DNA of 64,000 bases from Echinicola salinicaeni (GTDB lineage: Bacteria; Bacteroidota; Bacteroidia; Cytophagales; Cyclobacteriaceae). Within the stretch, counting starts at the first letter, position 1. Each line of letters opens with the position of its first letter. Position numbers and translations under genes: made by a program. Under the pieces are notes generated by a model. It searched no databases. It was not told the origin of the DNA and saw only the letters and a program-made list of their open reading frames with translations. The DNA lies in assembly GCF_014280965.1 (NCBI RefSeq), contig NZ_JACODZ010000006.1, forward strand, positions 248,001 to 312,000. The letters are read 5' to 3'. Shown here piece by piece: positions 44,824 through 53,266 of the stretch.

Positions 44824-45582
44824 ATGGAAATTTCCCTTTCAAATCAACGAATCCTGGTAACTGGTGCCTCCAGAGGCATAGGAAGTGCCATTGCAGAGCA
44901 GTTATCCACATCTGGAGCAGAGGTGCTTATTCACTATTCCGAGCATTTAGAAGAGGCCCAAGATCTTAAATCAAAATTGGAAAACAGGTCCCATTTGGTG
45001 CAATGTGATTTTTCCGATCTTGAACAAGTTAAGGGATGGTTCCATAGTTTGGTGGATAAATATGGAAAAATAGATGCAGTGATCAATAATGCCGGTATGG
45101 CTAAATTCATTTCAGGTGAAGCTGATACTAAGGATTGGATATCAGTTTGGTTTGAGACGATGACAGTAAATGTTAATTCACTGGCCATTATCAGTAAAGA
45201 GTTTATTAGCCATGCCCGATTGAATAAGAATGGAAGGTTAATAAATATTAGTTCCAGGGCTGCATTTCGTGGTGATACACCGGAATATTTGGCCTATGCA
45301 GCATCCAAATCGGCTTTATTGGGATTTACGAGAACTATCGCCCGTCATTATGGAAAAGAGGGCATTCGAGCATTTATCATCGCTCCTGGATTTGTCCGCA
45401 CTGAGATGGCCCAGGATTTTATTGATCAATATGGGGAGGATTTTGCCATTAAGGATATCGCTTTGGAGCGATTGACGGAGCCTAAGGATATCGCCCCCAT
45501 GGTTTGTTTACTATGTTCAGGTTTGGCAGACCATGCTACCGGGAGTACTATAGATTTCAATGCAGGATCCTATGTGCATTAG
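44824..45582 (+). CDS. SDR family oxidoreductase
   Basis: 252 residues. Nucleotide-binding TGASRGIGSAIAEQL, NNAG in DAVINNAGMAKF, catalytic Ser in LINISSRAAF, and YLAYAASKSALLGFTRTIA (Tyr-x3-Lys), ending with the common FNAGSYVH tail. A classical SDR, probably NADPH-linked because of the basic/Ser context after the glycine motif. Substrate not evident. Confidence 0.94.
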   Translation: MEISLSNQRILVTGASRGIGSAIAEQLSTSGAEVLIHYSEHLEEAQDLKSKLENRSHLVQCDFSDLEQVKGWFHSLVDKYGKIDAVINNAGMAKFISGEADTKDWISVWFETMTVNVNSLAIISKEFISHARLNKNGRLINISSRAAFRGDTPEYLAYAASKSALLGFTRTIARHYGKEGIRAFIIAPGFVRTEMAQDFIDQYGEDFAIKDIALERLTEPKDIAPMVCLLCSGLADHATGSTIDFNAGSYVH

Positions 45583-45887
45583 TTTAGCCTTTAGATTTGA
45601 GACGCTAGATTAAAACTTTAAGTCAGGATCGCCATGTCGCAGAGCTACTACCATTGGCGTGAATAAAATGTCATCCTGACAAAGGTAGGATCTCTTTTCC
45701 TAATCGTTACTGGAAGAGATGCTTTCCCGAAAGTAATCGGGACAGGCTCTATCGTCAGCATGACATCGATTTGAAGCTCACGTCATATTACTCTTTTATA
45801 TTTGAGAAAATGTTGACCTCTCGCGATGATGTATTTACCCAAAGCTCAATACTCCCGACTCACTATTCTTTACTATTATTTTAAACC
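45583..45887. other. Gene-free stretch with palindromic repeat element
   Basis: 305 bases holding a long imperfect hairpin element (listed separately). Near both ends are word-like remnants (gatttgagacgctagatt at 45594-45611; ctcaatactcccgactcac at 45844-45862) resembling the flanks of the four-helix-bundle cassettes. No coding frame of interest. Confidence 0.55.
45670..45764. repeat. MITE-like imperfect hairpin element
   Basis: Outer arms gtcatcctgac (45670-45680) and gtcagcatgac (45754-45764) pair with one mismatch. Inside, ggatctctt-type and aagagatgct-type segments continue the pairing, and a smaller hairpin cccga/tcggg sits at 45726-45741. The wording resembles short non-coding palindromic repeats scattered between Bacteroidota genes. 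Copy number cannot be judged from one window. Confidence 0.65.
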
Positions 45888-47303
45888 ATGAATAAGAAGG
45901 ATTTTAGAAAACATGCCCATCAACTCGTAGATTGGATGGCAGACTATATGGAAAACAAGGGCTCCTACCCTGTTAGCCCTAAGGTACAGCCTGGTGATAT
46001 TTATCAACAACTACCAGATAATGCGCCCAATCTGCCTGAGTCTTTTGAGGATATTTTCCAGGACTTTGAGAAAATTATCCTGCCTGGAATGACTCATTGG
46101 CAGCATCCTGCCTTTTTTGGCTATTTTCCGGCCAATAATTCTGAACCATCAATTTTGGCAGAAATGCTTATGTCCACATTGGGTGCGCAGTGTATGTCTT
46201 GGCTGACCTCTCCTGCTGCTACTGAGTTGGAAGAAAGGGTATTGGAATGGTTAAGGGATGCTAAGGGACTCAATGTATCTTGGAAAGGAGTGATTCAGGA
46301 TACTGCTTCCACTGCTACTCTTTGCGCAATACTTTCAGCTAGAGAACGGGCAAGTAATTTTTCGATCAATAAGGGTGGGTTTACTGGAAAGGAAAAATAC
46401 AGGGTATATAGTTCTTCCCATGTGCATTCTTCAGTGGATAAGGCGATGAGAATTGTCGGTTTAGGGGAGGAAAACTTGGTAAAAGTAGCGGTGGATAAGT
46501 CCTTTGCCATGGATCCAAATGCCCTTAGGGAGGCTATATCCACAGATTTACTGTCTGGATTTACCCCTCTTTGTGTGGTTTCAGCTTTGGGGACCACCAG
46601 TTCCACGGCCATTGATCCAGTCAAGGAAATCGGTGAGATTTGTGACGAATTTGGACTATGGCACCATATAGATGCGGCTTATGCAGGTACAGCATTATTA
46701 CTTCCAGAATGCCGCTGGATGATGGATGATATGGTAAAGGCAGACAGCTATGTTTTTAATCCACATAAATGGATGTTTACCAATTTCGACTGTTCGGTGT
46801 TATATGTAAAAGATGTAGATCAATTGGTCAATACTTTTTCCATGACTCCTGAATATTTAAAAACAGAACAGGATGAGCATGTGAATAATTACCGGGATTG
46901 GGGTGTACAATTGGGCAGAAGGTTTAGGGCTTTGAAGCTTTGGTTTGTTATCAGGTCTTATGGTTTGGAAGGGATTAGAGAGAAACTCAGATTGCATTTG
47001 TTCCTTAGCAAAAAGGTAGCCAACTTGGTCGAAAACCATAAGAATTTAGAGGTATTGGCTCCTATTCCCTTGAATACCATTTGTTTTAGGTTTGTGGATA
47101 AGTCCCTTAGTCAGGAACAGTTGAATTTTCTGAACGCCAAATGGATGCAATCCGTGAATGCAACTGGAAAGGCATTTTTTACCCATACTAAGCTGGATGG
47201 AAACTATTGTATCAGATGGGTGATTGGTCAAACAGATGTTTCGATAAAAGAAATTGATAGAACTTGGGAATTACTTATGGAGCAATTGCCGGAACTCAAT
47301 TAG
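45888..47303 (+). CDS. PLP-dependent aromatic amino acid decarboxylase (group II)
   Basis: 471 residues. Group II decarboxylase marks: THWQHPAFFGYFPANNSEPS, DTASTATLCAILSARER, HIDAAYAGTALLLPE (PLP ring Asp), and the Schiff-base Lys in FNPHKWMFTNFDCSVLYV. The close match to animal and bacterial aromatic-L-amino-acid decarboxylases suggests tryptophan, phenylalanine or DOPA as substrate, giving amines such as tryptamine. Single gene; ordinary composition. Confidence 0.93.
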   Translation: MNKKDFRKHAHQLVDWMADYMENKGSYPVSPKVQPGDIYQQLPDNAPNLPESFEDIFQDFEKIILPGMTHWQHPAFFGYFPANNSEPSILAEMLMSTLGAQCMSWLTSPAATELEERVLEWLRDAKGLNVSWKGVIQDTASTATLCAILSARERASNFSINKGGFTGKEKYRVYSSSHVHSSVDKAMRIVGLGEENLVKVAVDKSFAMDPNALREAISTDLLSGFTPLCVVSALGTTSSTAIDPVKEIGEICDEFGLWHHIDAAYAGTALLLPECRWMMDDMVKADSYVFNPHKWMFTNFDCSVLYVKDVDQLVNTFSMTPEYLKTEQDEHVNNYRDWGVQLGRRFRALKLWFVIRSYGLEGIREKLRLHLFLSKKVANLVENHKNLEVLAPIPLNTICFRFVDKSLSQEQLNFLNAKWMQSVNATGKAFFTHTKLDGNYCIRWVIGQTDVSIKEIDRTWELLMEQLPELN

Positions 47304-47363
47304 CCCTTATTTAAGTTTTGTGTTAAAGTAGATATTAGAAAAACCTTTGAATATAGACCATAG

Positions 47364-47954
47364 ATGGCAGCCAAACAGCCCATATTTACCCCAGAACTGA
47401 TCAAGGTCATCAAGATCTTTGGTTTGCTCTCCATTGGGATTGTTTTTTTCTTTTCATTTTTCAATGAATACAGGGCGGATAATACTGGAAATGAAAGCCA
47501 AAGCCATATTACCGACTCGAGTAGGCTGTATTTCAAAAATATGCGTCAGTATTATTATGATGTGGAAAAAAAGGATGAAGCAAAGCTGGATATTTTCCGT
47601 TTTGGAAAAAGGATAAAAGATGAAAATTTGCCTTTTATCAACCTTTCTATTATTATAAGTCGTATAAAAGATAAGGCCTTTATTTATTTAGAGCCTTCAA
47701 AACTTCTGAATAAGGAAAGTGAAATACAAATCAGGTGGGAAAACTTAGAGAATAATGAGCAGGGATCGCTCAGTTTTATTCCCGGAGATAGGCATTCCCA
47801 TTTTGATTTTGTGGCTAATTTAACCCCCCTCATCGATGAGAATACTGTATTTGAGGTTAAAATAAACGATGATTGGCATAAAATACTTAATTCAGAAAAG
47901 GAACGTCATGCATTTAAAGTTACGGCTGAGGATTATTTCAGGCTGATAGAATAA
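47364..47954 (+). CDS. Membrane-anchored hypothetical protein
   Basis: 196 residues: one N-terminal membrane segment (KIFGLLSIGIVFFFSFF, about 14-30) followed by a soluble beta-rich domain (LSIIISRIKDKAFIYLEP, NEQGSLSFIPGDRHSHFDFV). The anchored domain probably faces the periplasm. No family recognised. The next gene starts 18 bases downstream, so the two probably form an operon. Confidence 0.75.
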   Translation: MAAKQPIFTPELIKVIKIFGLLSIGIVFFFSFFNEYRADNTGNESQSHITDSSRLYFKNMRQYYYDVEKKDEAKLDIFRFGKRIKDENLPFINLSIIISRIKDKAFIYLEPSKLLNKESEIQIRWENLENNEQGSLSFIPGDRHSHFDFVANLTPLIDENTVFEVKINDDWHKILNSEKERHAFKVTAEDYFRLIE

Positions 47955-47972
47955 ACCCAAAACTATAACCAT

Positions 47973-48434
47973 ATGGATGTTAAGAAAATAGATAATCTCT
48001 GGAGGTTTTTAGGGATTAAGAATAATATGCCAGTTAAGCTGGATTTGGATAATTACGTCCATTATTCCTTTGTGAAAGGGAATATATTGGTAAAGCATGA
48101 GTTTAATCCAAAGTTATGGTTGGAATCCGCTCTGGTAATTCAAGAAAAAACTTTTCAGGAAAAGGCCGTTTTACAGCATTATCATCATAAGAAGAAGCGA
48201 TTTGGCTTTCATTCTGAAATGACTTCTACCCATGTGCAGATCTTTTTTCCTCGTGCACTGCTTCATATGAAGAATAAATATGAAATGAACATTCAGAAAG
48301 ACCGTCATGGAAATTACCAGATTCGCCTAAGTCCCTTTGTTCCCAAAAATATCTATGCGATTTTGGACACAGTTAATTTCATTACCAACGAGATGTGGAA
48401 AAAGAACTTTTTCGCGGAGAGTATTAGAAATTAA
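47973..48434 (+). CDS. Hypothetical soluble protein
   Basis: 153 residues, basic, no signal or membrane segment. Mixed strands and helices (HYSFVKGNILVKHEFNPKLW, KRFGFHSEMTSTHVQIFFP). Unrecognised. It shares an operon with the preceding membrane-anchored protein, suggesting a joint role. Confidence 0.72.
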   Translation: MDVKKIDNLWRFLGIKNNMPVKLDLDNYVHYSFVKGNILVKHEFNPKLWLESALVIQEKTFQEKAVLQHYHHKKKRFGFHSEMTSTHVQIFFPRALLHMKNKYEMNIQKDRHGNYQIRLSPFVPKNIYAILDTVNFITNEMWKKNFFAESIRN

Positions 48435-48452
48435 GTTATATCCTTTTAGCAT

Positions 48453-48680
48453 TTATTTGGTGAAATACTGTATCAACCTGATGATCACAGAAAAAATAAT
48501 GCTTAGCAGGATCATTGTGGTGATGGGAATATATAAGCTAAAGTCTTCCTTTTCTATACGTATGTCTCCAGGTAATTTTCCTAACCAGTGTAATTTGCTG
48601 CCAAAAACATAAACTATCAGACCTATGCCCAGGATTCCCAGCCCGATACCCATTAACCATTTTCCTATTTCATGATTCAT
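48453..48680 (-). CDS. DUF2905 small membrane protein
   Basis: 75 residues with two membrane segments flanking the family signature GKLPGDIRIEKEDFSLYIPI. DUF2905 proteins are widespread, of unknown function. Convergent with the preceding plus-strand gene (18 bases between stops) and divergent from the DUF1684 gene. Confidence 0.9.
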   Translation of the reverse strand: MNHEIGKWLMGIGLGILGIGLIVYVFGSKLHWLGKLPGDIRIEKEDFSLYIPITTMILLSIIFSVIIRLIQYFTK

Positions 48681-48782
48681 AGGCTTAAAATAGACAATTC
48701 ATTGACTAAAGCATAAAGAATTGATATCTCAGTTATTCCCAAAAAGGATAATTGTTTTAATTTGCTTGATAAAGAATGAAAT

Positions 48783-49385
48783 ATGAAGGGACTTTTATTT
48801 GGCTTTTTCTTAAGCCTTATTATTTCAGGGGTAATAAATGCCCAAGACCATAAAAAAGAAATTCTGGAATTTCAGTCAGAACTAAACCATGAATTTTCCA
48901 ATCCTGATGAGTCTCCATTAAAGGCTAAAGATTTAAAAAATTTTGAATCTTTGGACTTCTTTCCGGTTAATAAAAAATATCGGGTTGAAGCCAAGTTTGT
49001 TCGTACCAATAATGCAGTTCCTTTTCAGATGCCCACCACTACTGATAGAAAGCCTGTTTATGAAAAATACGGTGAGCTTCACTTTGAGTTGGAAGGTGAA
49101 ATCCATGTGTTGAGTATTTATCAAAGCCATAGCTTGAGGGAGATGGAGGAATTTAAAAATTATTTGTTTTTACCTTTCACTGACCTTACCAATGGGGAAA
49201 GTACCTATGGAGGTGGCAGGTTTATAGGCTTGGAAATCCCAAAGGGAGATACCATGATGCTTGATTTTAATAAAGCTTATAATCCCTACTGCGCCTATAA
49301 TGGCAAATATTCCTGTCCCATTCCTCCAAAAGAAAATGATTTGCCGCTTGCCATTGAGGCAGGTGTAAAAAAATTTCATGATTAG
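48783..49385 (+). CDS. DUF1684 family secreted protein
   Basis: 200 residues with a signal peptide (LLFGFFLSLIISGVINAQ). The DUF1684 body is clear: EILEFQSELNHEFSNPDESPL, LFLPFTDLTNGESTYGGGRF and DFNKAYNPYCAYNGKYSCPI then PPKEND. Function unknown; common in Bacteroidota. Ends 22 bases before the stop of a decayed minus-strand gene. Confidence 0.92.
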   Translation: MKGLLFGFFLSLIISGVINAQDHKKEILEFQSELNHEFSNPDESPLKAKDLKNFESLDFFPVNKKYRVEAKFVRTNNAVPFQMPTTTDRKPVYEKYGELHFELEGEIHVLSIYQSHSLREMEEFKNYLFLPFTDLTNGESTYGGGRFIGLEIPKGDTMMLDFNKAYNPYCAYNGKYSCPIPPKENDLPLAIEAGVKKFHD

Positions 49386-49407
49386 AGATTTAAATCCCGT
49401 AGATGGT

Positions 49408-49695
49408 CTATAATTCTCGCCATAACCGTTCAAACTCTTTTTGAAAAGATCTTACAGTGTGGATATCTTCGAGTAATAAAATATTTTCATAATTGTATTC
49501 TGCTGCTGACCTTGTCCAATTATAGTTTCCTGTAAGGAATTTTTTTTGATGTGTATAAATTAATTCATCCGTAATTTTATTATCATAAATCTTATAAATA
49601 TTTATGTGGATAAGTAGGGAAGCATTTCTTATTTCCTGCCTAAAGGCATCGCTGCAGGTATTTCCAAACCTGAAATAAGCGACAGTGGATGGATT
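49408..49695 (-). pseudogene. Phospholipase D-like remnant with internal deletion
   Basis: An open frame of 95 codons without a start codon. The first part (VAYFRFGNTCSDAFRQEIRN, then IYDNKITDELIYTHQKK) matches the beginning of a PLD-like nuclease/transferase domain. It passes directly into FLTGNYNWTRSAAEYNYENI and TVRSFQKEFERLWREL, the end of the same domain. The segment with the HxKxxxxD catalytic core is missing, about 80-90 residues compared with intact relatives, yet the frame is kept. An in-frame stop lies just upstream. Probably a dead gene. Confidence 0.75.
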
Positions 49696-49711
49696 TTACC
49701 GAAAAACGACT

Positions 49712-49784
49712 AAAACCTGTCAGGTTTTTACGCACCAAGATTCAATAATTTCCGAGAGTCAGCACTTCTAAGTCTGACAGGTTT
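49712..49784. repeat. Inverted repeat of the aaacctgtcaggttt type
   Basis: A 17-base palindrome aaaacctg-t-caggtttt (49712-49728) and a second copy ctgacaggttt (49774-49784) that is the exact inverse of 49713-49723. This wording recurs between genes in Bacteroidota and often marks old insertions; here it lies just upstream of the PLD remnant. Confidence 0.55.
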
Positions 49785-49817
49785 GCAACTCTATTTAACA
49801 ATTATAACAAAGCAATA

Positions 49818-50201
49818 CTAAAGTACATTTTCCTCAAAGAGCTTTTCCAAGGTTTGGTCGAGGTCCTTACTGAAACCGCTATGGGGCCTGGAAGTTTGGA
49901 TGATAGAGCTTCTGACAGCTGTGAGCCAGCGGAAACGGGAAGCCAAGTCCATTTCAGCTATTTTTCCCCCATTGTCCTTACCAAAGCAGATTTTATCAAA
50001 AGATGCCAAGTTTAATTTGATCATTTCTATATCAGCTTCGGGGTCCAGTGCCAGCAGCTTTTCTTCATTTAATGAGGTTTTTACTTTAAGGTAACCGCTT
50101 TTCCATGCACAGAGGATCACTCCGGCATTGATAAATTCCTCCCTTTCCACCCGTGGTACCACTCGGATGATGGCATAATCAAATAAGTGCTGTTCTTGCA
50201 T
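49818..50201 (-). CDS. DUF3037 family protein
   Basis: About 127 residues from the ATG at 50201 (MQEQHLFDYAIIRVVPRVER); an ATG at 50231 would add ten residues. The opening, EEFINAGVILCA, and the C-terminal FRWLTAVRSSIIQTSRPHSG are typical of DUF3037. Its start lies inside the end of the HipA-like kinase gene (23-base overlap), a pairing I recall from other genomes. Function unknown; possibly a regulator or partner of the kinase. Confidence 0.85.
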   Translation of the reverse strand: MQEQHLFDYAIIRVVPRVEREEFINAGVILCAWKSGYLKVKTSLNEEKLLALDPEADIEMIKLNLASFDKICFGKDNGGKIAEMDLASRFRWLTAVRSSIIQTSRPHSGFSKDLDQTLEKLFEENVL

Positions 50202-50961
50202 CTTGGGCTTCTTTGGTAAATTGATCGGCATAAGAAAATCTCAGCGCTAAATATTGTTGATAAATGTTTCGTAATTCTTCAGCATCTTCTCCATCCCCAC
50301 TTGCCAACAGCCATTCCTCAGGAATCAGTGCCACGATTTCCTTCAGTTTTTCGGGACTCAGCATTTCCTTGAATAGGGCGTTGGCTTCTTCAAGCTGGCT
50401 CGCCCGTGGCAATAGCACATGATTTTTGATGATAGGAAATACTTTAGTGGCGCTTTTCTCCCAATTGCTCCAGGCATGGTGGAAAAGAAAGGCTGCACCA
50501 TGGTCGATCAGCCATAGTTCCCTGTTCCACATCAGCATATTGGTATTGCGGAAAGTGCGGTCCACATTGGTGATGAGCATGTCCAGCCAAACGATTTTGG
50601 AGGCGAGCAATGGATCTACCTCCATGGCGAGAGCATCATAATTGATGGCACCAGATAGAAAATGCAAGGCCAGGTTTTGGCCTTGACTGCTTTTGAGCAA
50701 GTCTTGGATTTCCTCATCTCCTTCTGACCTGCCAAATGCTGGGTCCAAAAAGGCAAATACCAGTTCGGGTACTTTAAATCCCAAAGCTCTGGCGATTTCC
50801 CCGCCAAGCAGTTCAGCAATCAGTGCTTTTTCACGCTGTCCAGCACCTTTGAATTTCAAAACATATTTGAATCCATCATCGGCATCGGTCAAGGCCGGCA
50901 AAGAGCCTCCCTCCCTTAGCGGAAGGATATATCGGGTCACATTTACAGTGCGTAAATCCAT
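50179..50961 (-). CDS. HipA-like family kinase
   Basis: 260 residues. A compact HipA/PI3K-like kinase fold: ATP-binding Lys36 (YVLKFKG), catalytic Asp134 and metal Asn139 (NVDRTFRNTN), and metal Asp153 (WLIDHGAAF). It is shorter than HipA toxin (about 440 residues) and lacks the HipA N-terminal domain and a HipB partner. It pairs with DUF3037 instead. Not evidently a toxin; target unknown. Confidence 0.85.
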   Translation of the reverse strand: MDLRTVNVTRYILPLREGGSLPALTDADDGFKYVLKFKGAGQREKALIAELLGGEIARALGFKVPELVFAFLDPAFGRSEGDEEIQDLLKSSQGQNLALHFLSGAINYDALAMEVDPLLASKIVWLDMLITNVDRTFRNTNMLMWNRELWLIDHGAAFLFHHAWSNWEKSATKVFPIIKNHVLLPRASQLEEANALFKEMLSPEKLKEIVALIPEEWLLASGDGEDAEELRNIYQQYLALRFSYADQFTKEAQDARTALI

Positions 50962-51115
50962 AGTTTTCTCATGAAAGTTATGCTGGGCAAGGTACTATTG
51001 TCCTGATCTGAACGATAAGCTTTTCCCGATTCAAATATTGGACAATATATTTTAAATTAAAACTCTAATAGCAATTGTGGAACCCCAAGGCTGTAAATTA
51101 TGGTTTTTGGTTTAT

Positions 51116-51574
51116 ATGAAAAGGTCTTATCCAGAGCAAAAGATCAAAGTGCCCCGCTTCTCCGAGGAAAATGGCTTCTATACCACGAAGCAAAGGTCTT
51201 TTATGATGTCCAGGATCAGAGGCAAGAATACTAAGCCTGAAAGGCTCCTCAAAAAAGCCCTTTGGCATACAGGGCTCCATCACCGCACAAACAAACAAAA
51301 CCTGCCAGGAAGACCTGATATTACATTTATTAAATACAAGCTGGTTATTTTTATCGATGGCTCCTTCTGGCATGGTCATAACTGGGCTGAGAGAAAATAT
51401 GCTATCAAGTCCAACAAAGATTTCTGGATTCCCAAAATCGAAAGGAATATGCAACGTGACAGGGAAATTAATTACTATTACAGACGCAAAGGCTGGACAG
51501 TACTTCGTTTTTGGGATTTTGAGGTAAAGAAGGAGTTAGGGGTATGTGTTAGGAGGGTTATCAACAATCTTTGA
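51116..51574 (+). CDS. vsr: Very short patch repair endonuclease (Vsr family)
   Basis: About 152 residues from the ATG at 51116; a GTG at 51077 is also in frame. Vsr/PD-(D/E)xK-type motifs: RSFMMSRIRGKNTKPERLLK (Glu42), GRPDITF (Asp68), FIDGSFWHGHNW (Asp81, His86, His88) and the C-terminal YYYRRKGWTVLRFWDFEV. Vsr nicks T:G mismatches left by 5-methylcytosine deamination. No cytosine methyltransferase is seen in the window, so this is a stand-alone copy. Convergent with the Nudix gene. Confidence 0.9.
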   Translation: MKRSYPEQKIKVPRFSEENGFYTTKQRSFMMSRIRGKNTKPERLLKKALWHTGLHHRTNKQNLPGRPDITFIKYKLVIFIDGSFWHGHNWAERKYAIKSNKDFWIPKIERNMQRDREINYYYRRKGWTVLRFWDFEVKKELGVCVRRVINNL

Positions 51575-51629
51575 TGTTTCAATAATAAAGAGGAATATTT
51601 TGTGATGGTATTTTTATCATAATAATTTG

Positions 51630-52016
51630 TCAGCATGTACTTTTCAAAAATTCTTTCACCACTGGCACATCAGCCTCTGCCCAGTCCAGTTCTAATAATT
51701 TGGCTTTTGGTAGCCAATGGTAGGCTTGGTGTTCTGCTAAATACAATTCACCGGATTGGATGCTGGCGATAAAGGGTATTAGACAGATTTTAAAATCAGG
51801 GTATTTATGGATTACTTCGGGCAACTTCTCTCCTAGCATAATATCCAAATGCAGCTCTTCCTTGATTTCCCTGATCAGGCATTCCTGCTCCGATTCCCCA
51901 TCTTCCAATTTGCCACCAGGAAATTCCCATTTTTGGGGCATTTGCATCTTTTTACTTCTTTGGACAGCGAGCACCAATCCATCCTGAACAATAATGGCGC
52001 AGGTTACCTTTAACAT
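51630..52016 (-). CDS. mutT: Nudix hydrolase, MutT-like (8-oxo-dGTP diphosphatase)
   Basis: 128 residues, nearly all one Nudix domain. The Nudix box is complete: GGKLEDGESEQECLIREIKE followed by ELHL (G-x5-E-x7-R-E-x2-E-E). The opening VTCAIIVQDGLVLAVQRSKK and WEFPGGK fit MutT, which hydrolyses oxidised guanine nucleotides. Substrate by similarity only. Next to vsr, making a small mutation-avoidance neighbourhood. Confidence 0.88.
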   Translation of the reverse strand: MLKVTCAIIVQDGLVLAVQRSKKMQMPQKWEFPGGKLEDGESEQECLIREIKEELHLDIMLGEKLPEVIHKYPDFKICLIPFIASIQSGELYLAEHQAYHWLPKAKLLELDWAEADVPVVKEFLKSTC

Positions 52017-52537
52017 AGAAAAGTGGTTTTATACTCTAAGATAGGGAATGAATAATTGTTTCAAGGAATATTTATTATTCTAATTCGTTGTTCATGTAAA
52101 AAATTATCTGCGGGGAGGTTGCCACAGCTGCGGGCCAGCAGTGACCTTAAGGGAAGAAACTTTAGCTGTGTCTTGATTTTTCACTTCCTACCGCCTTTAG
52201 GCAGGTTTGCTTCGTTTCTTTTCATCTAAGGAAAAGAAATTAAGAGTTAAGCTTAGTGAACAGTGCTTCTCAAAAACTCCTTTTTGTCCCGACATCTGCG
52301 CTGCTGAAAGATTAAAGTTCAGTCTATGATTCTGTTTTTCATGGATTACCAAATTGCCTTAAGTCCGGCTGATTTTCAACTTTACAAATTTTCAATCCAA
52401 CTGTTCGACAATTTGACAGCAATCCACAATTAAACAGTTAACCTCTTAATCAACATGTCTCCAATATTAAGTCTTTGTTTAACAAAGCAATAATTCACTT
52501 ACTTCTTCAATCCCATAAAAAGCCGTAATTTTGCGCT
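52017..52537. other. Gene-free stretch with repeat remnants
   Basis: 521 bases with no ORF. It holds the hairpin-like remnant cctaccgcctttaggcagg (52187-52205), an inverted pair tttcttttc/gaaaagaaa (52215-52223, 52231-52239), and a GC-richer start (about 52110-52160). The right end carries the promoter of the HAD gene. Looks like remains of interspersed elements. Confidence 0.5.
52187..52239. repeat. Degenerate interspersed repeat
   Basis: A small hairpin gcct-tt-aggc within cctaccgcctttaggcagg (52187-52205), followed by the inverted pair tttcttttc (52215-52223) / gaaaagaaa (52231-52239). Similar gcctaaaggca wording occurs at about 49639-49649 within the PLD remnant. Confidence 0.4.
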
Positions 52538-53194
52538 ATGAAAAATCTTGCAGTGATATTTGATATGGATGGGGTGATCTGTCATACCAATCCTTACCAT
52601 TCTAAGGCTTTCGAACAGTTTTTTGCTAAAAGGGGTATGAATCCCAGCCAGGAGGAATATGCTCAGCATATGTATGGGAAGCCCAATAGCTATATCTTTA
52701 GCCATTTTTTACAGAGAGAGGTTAAGGGAGAGGAACTGATTGAATTGGAAAATGAAAAGGAAGGACTTTTCCGTGAAATCTATGCGCCGATGGTGGAGCC
52801 AGTACCGGGCTATTTGGAATTTCTGAATAGCTTGAAGCAAAATGGCTTTAAAACTGGTGTGGGAACTTCTGCTCCGAGAGCCAATATGGATTTGATCATT
52901 GATAAGCTAGAGATAAGAACATTGATGGAATCCTTTATGGCCAGTGAAGATGTGAAGACACATAAGCCTGAGCCAGAGGTGTATTTAAAGTCTGCGGAAA
53001 ACCTTGAAGCACATCCTGAGCAATGTATAGTTTTTGAAGACTCTTTTTCAGGTGCTTCTGCTGGTATAAACGCCGGTATGCAGGTGGTTGGCGTGCTTAC
53101 TTCGCACACTAAAGAAGAGCTACCTCCTTGTCAGTATTATATCAATGATTATAGTGAAATTTCAGTACAAAGTATACTGGAAATGCTTAAATAA
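52538..53194 (+). CDS. HAD superfamily phosphatase (beta-phosphoglucomutase-like)
   Basis: 218 residues. HAD motif I FDMDGVICHT (Asp9, Asp11), motif II GVGTSAPRANMD, motif III Lys in DVKTHKPEPEVYLK, and motif IV FEDSFSGASAG. The four-helix cap between motifs I and II places it in subfamily I. It may act on sugar phosphates or related small phosphates. Ends in a bidirectional terminator shared with the YjbQ-like gene. Confidence 0.92.
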   Translation: MKNLAVIFDMDGVICHTNPYHSKAFEQFFAKRGMNPSQEEYAQHMYGKPNSYIFSHFLQREVKGEELIELENEKEGLFREIYAPMVEPVPGYLEFLNSLKQNGFKTGVGTSAPRANMDLIIDKLEIRTLMESFMASEDVKTHKPEPEVYLKSAENLEAHPEQCIVFEDSFSGASAGINAGMQVVGVLTSHTKEELPPCQYYINDYSEISVQSILEMLK

Positions 53195-53214
53195 AACAAT
53201 TTGATATAAATGGA

Positions 53215-53266
53215 TCTAAAAAGTGTGGAAAAACTATAAAAGCAGGTTTTCCACACTTTATTTTTT
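53215..53266. terminator. Bidirectional terminator between convergent genes
   Basis: A perfect 13-bp stem aaagtgtggaaaa (53220-53232) / ttttccacacttt (53247-53259), with T-runs on both strands (53261-53266 on plus; complement of 53218-53222 on minus). Serves the HAD gene and the YjbQ-like gene. Confidence 0.9.

Noticed and set aside
51098-51454. 118-codon minus-strand frame opposite vsr
   Set aside because: Vsr motifs on the plus strand explain the region fully.
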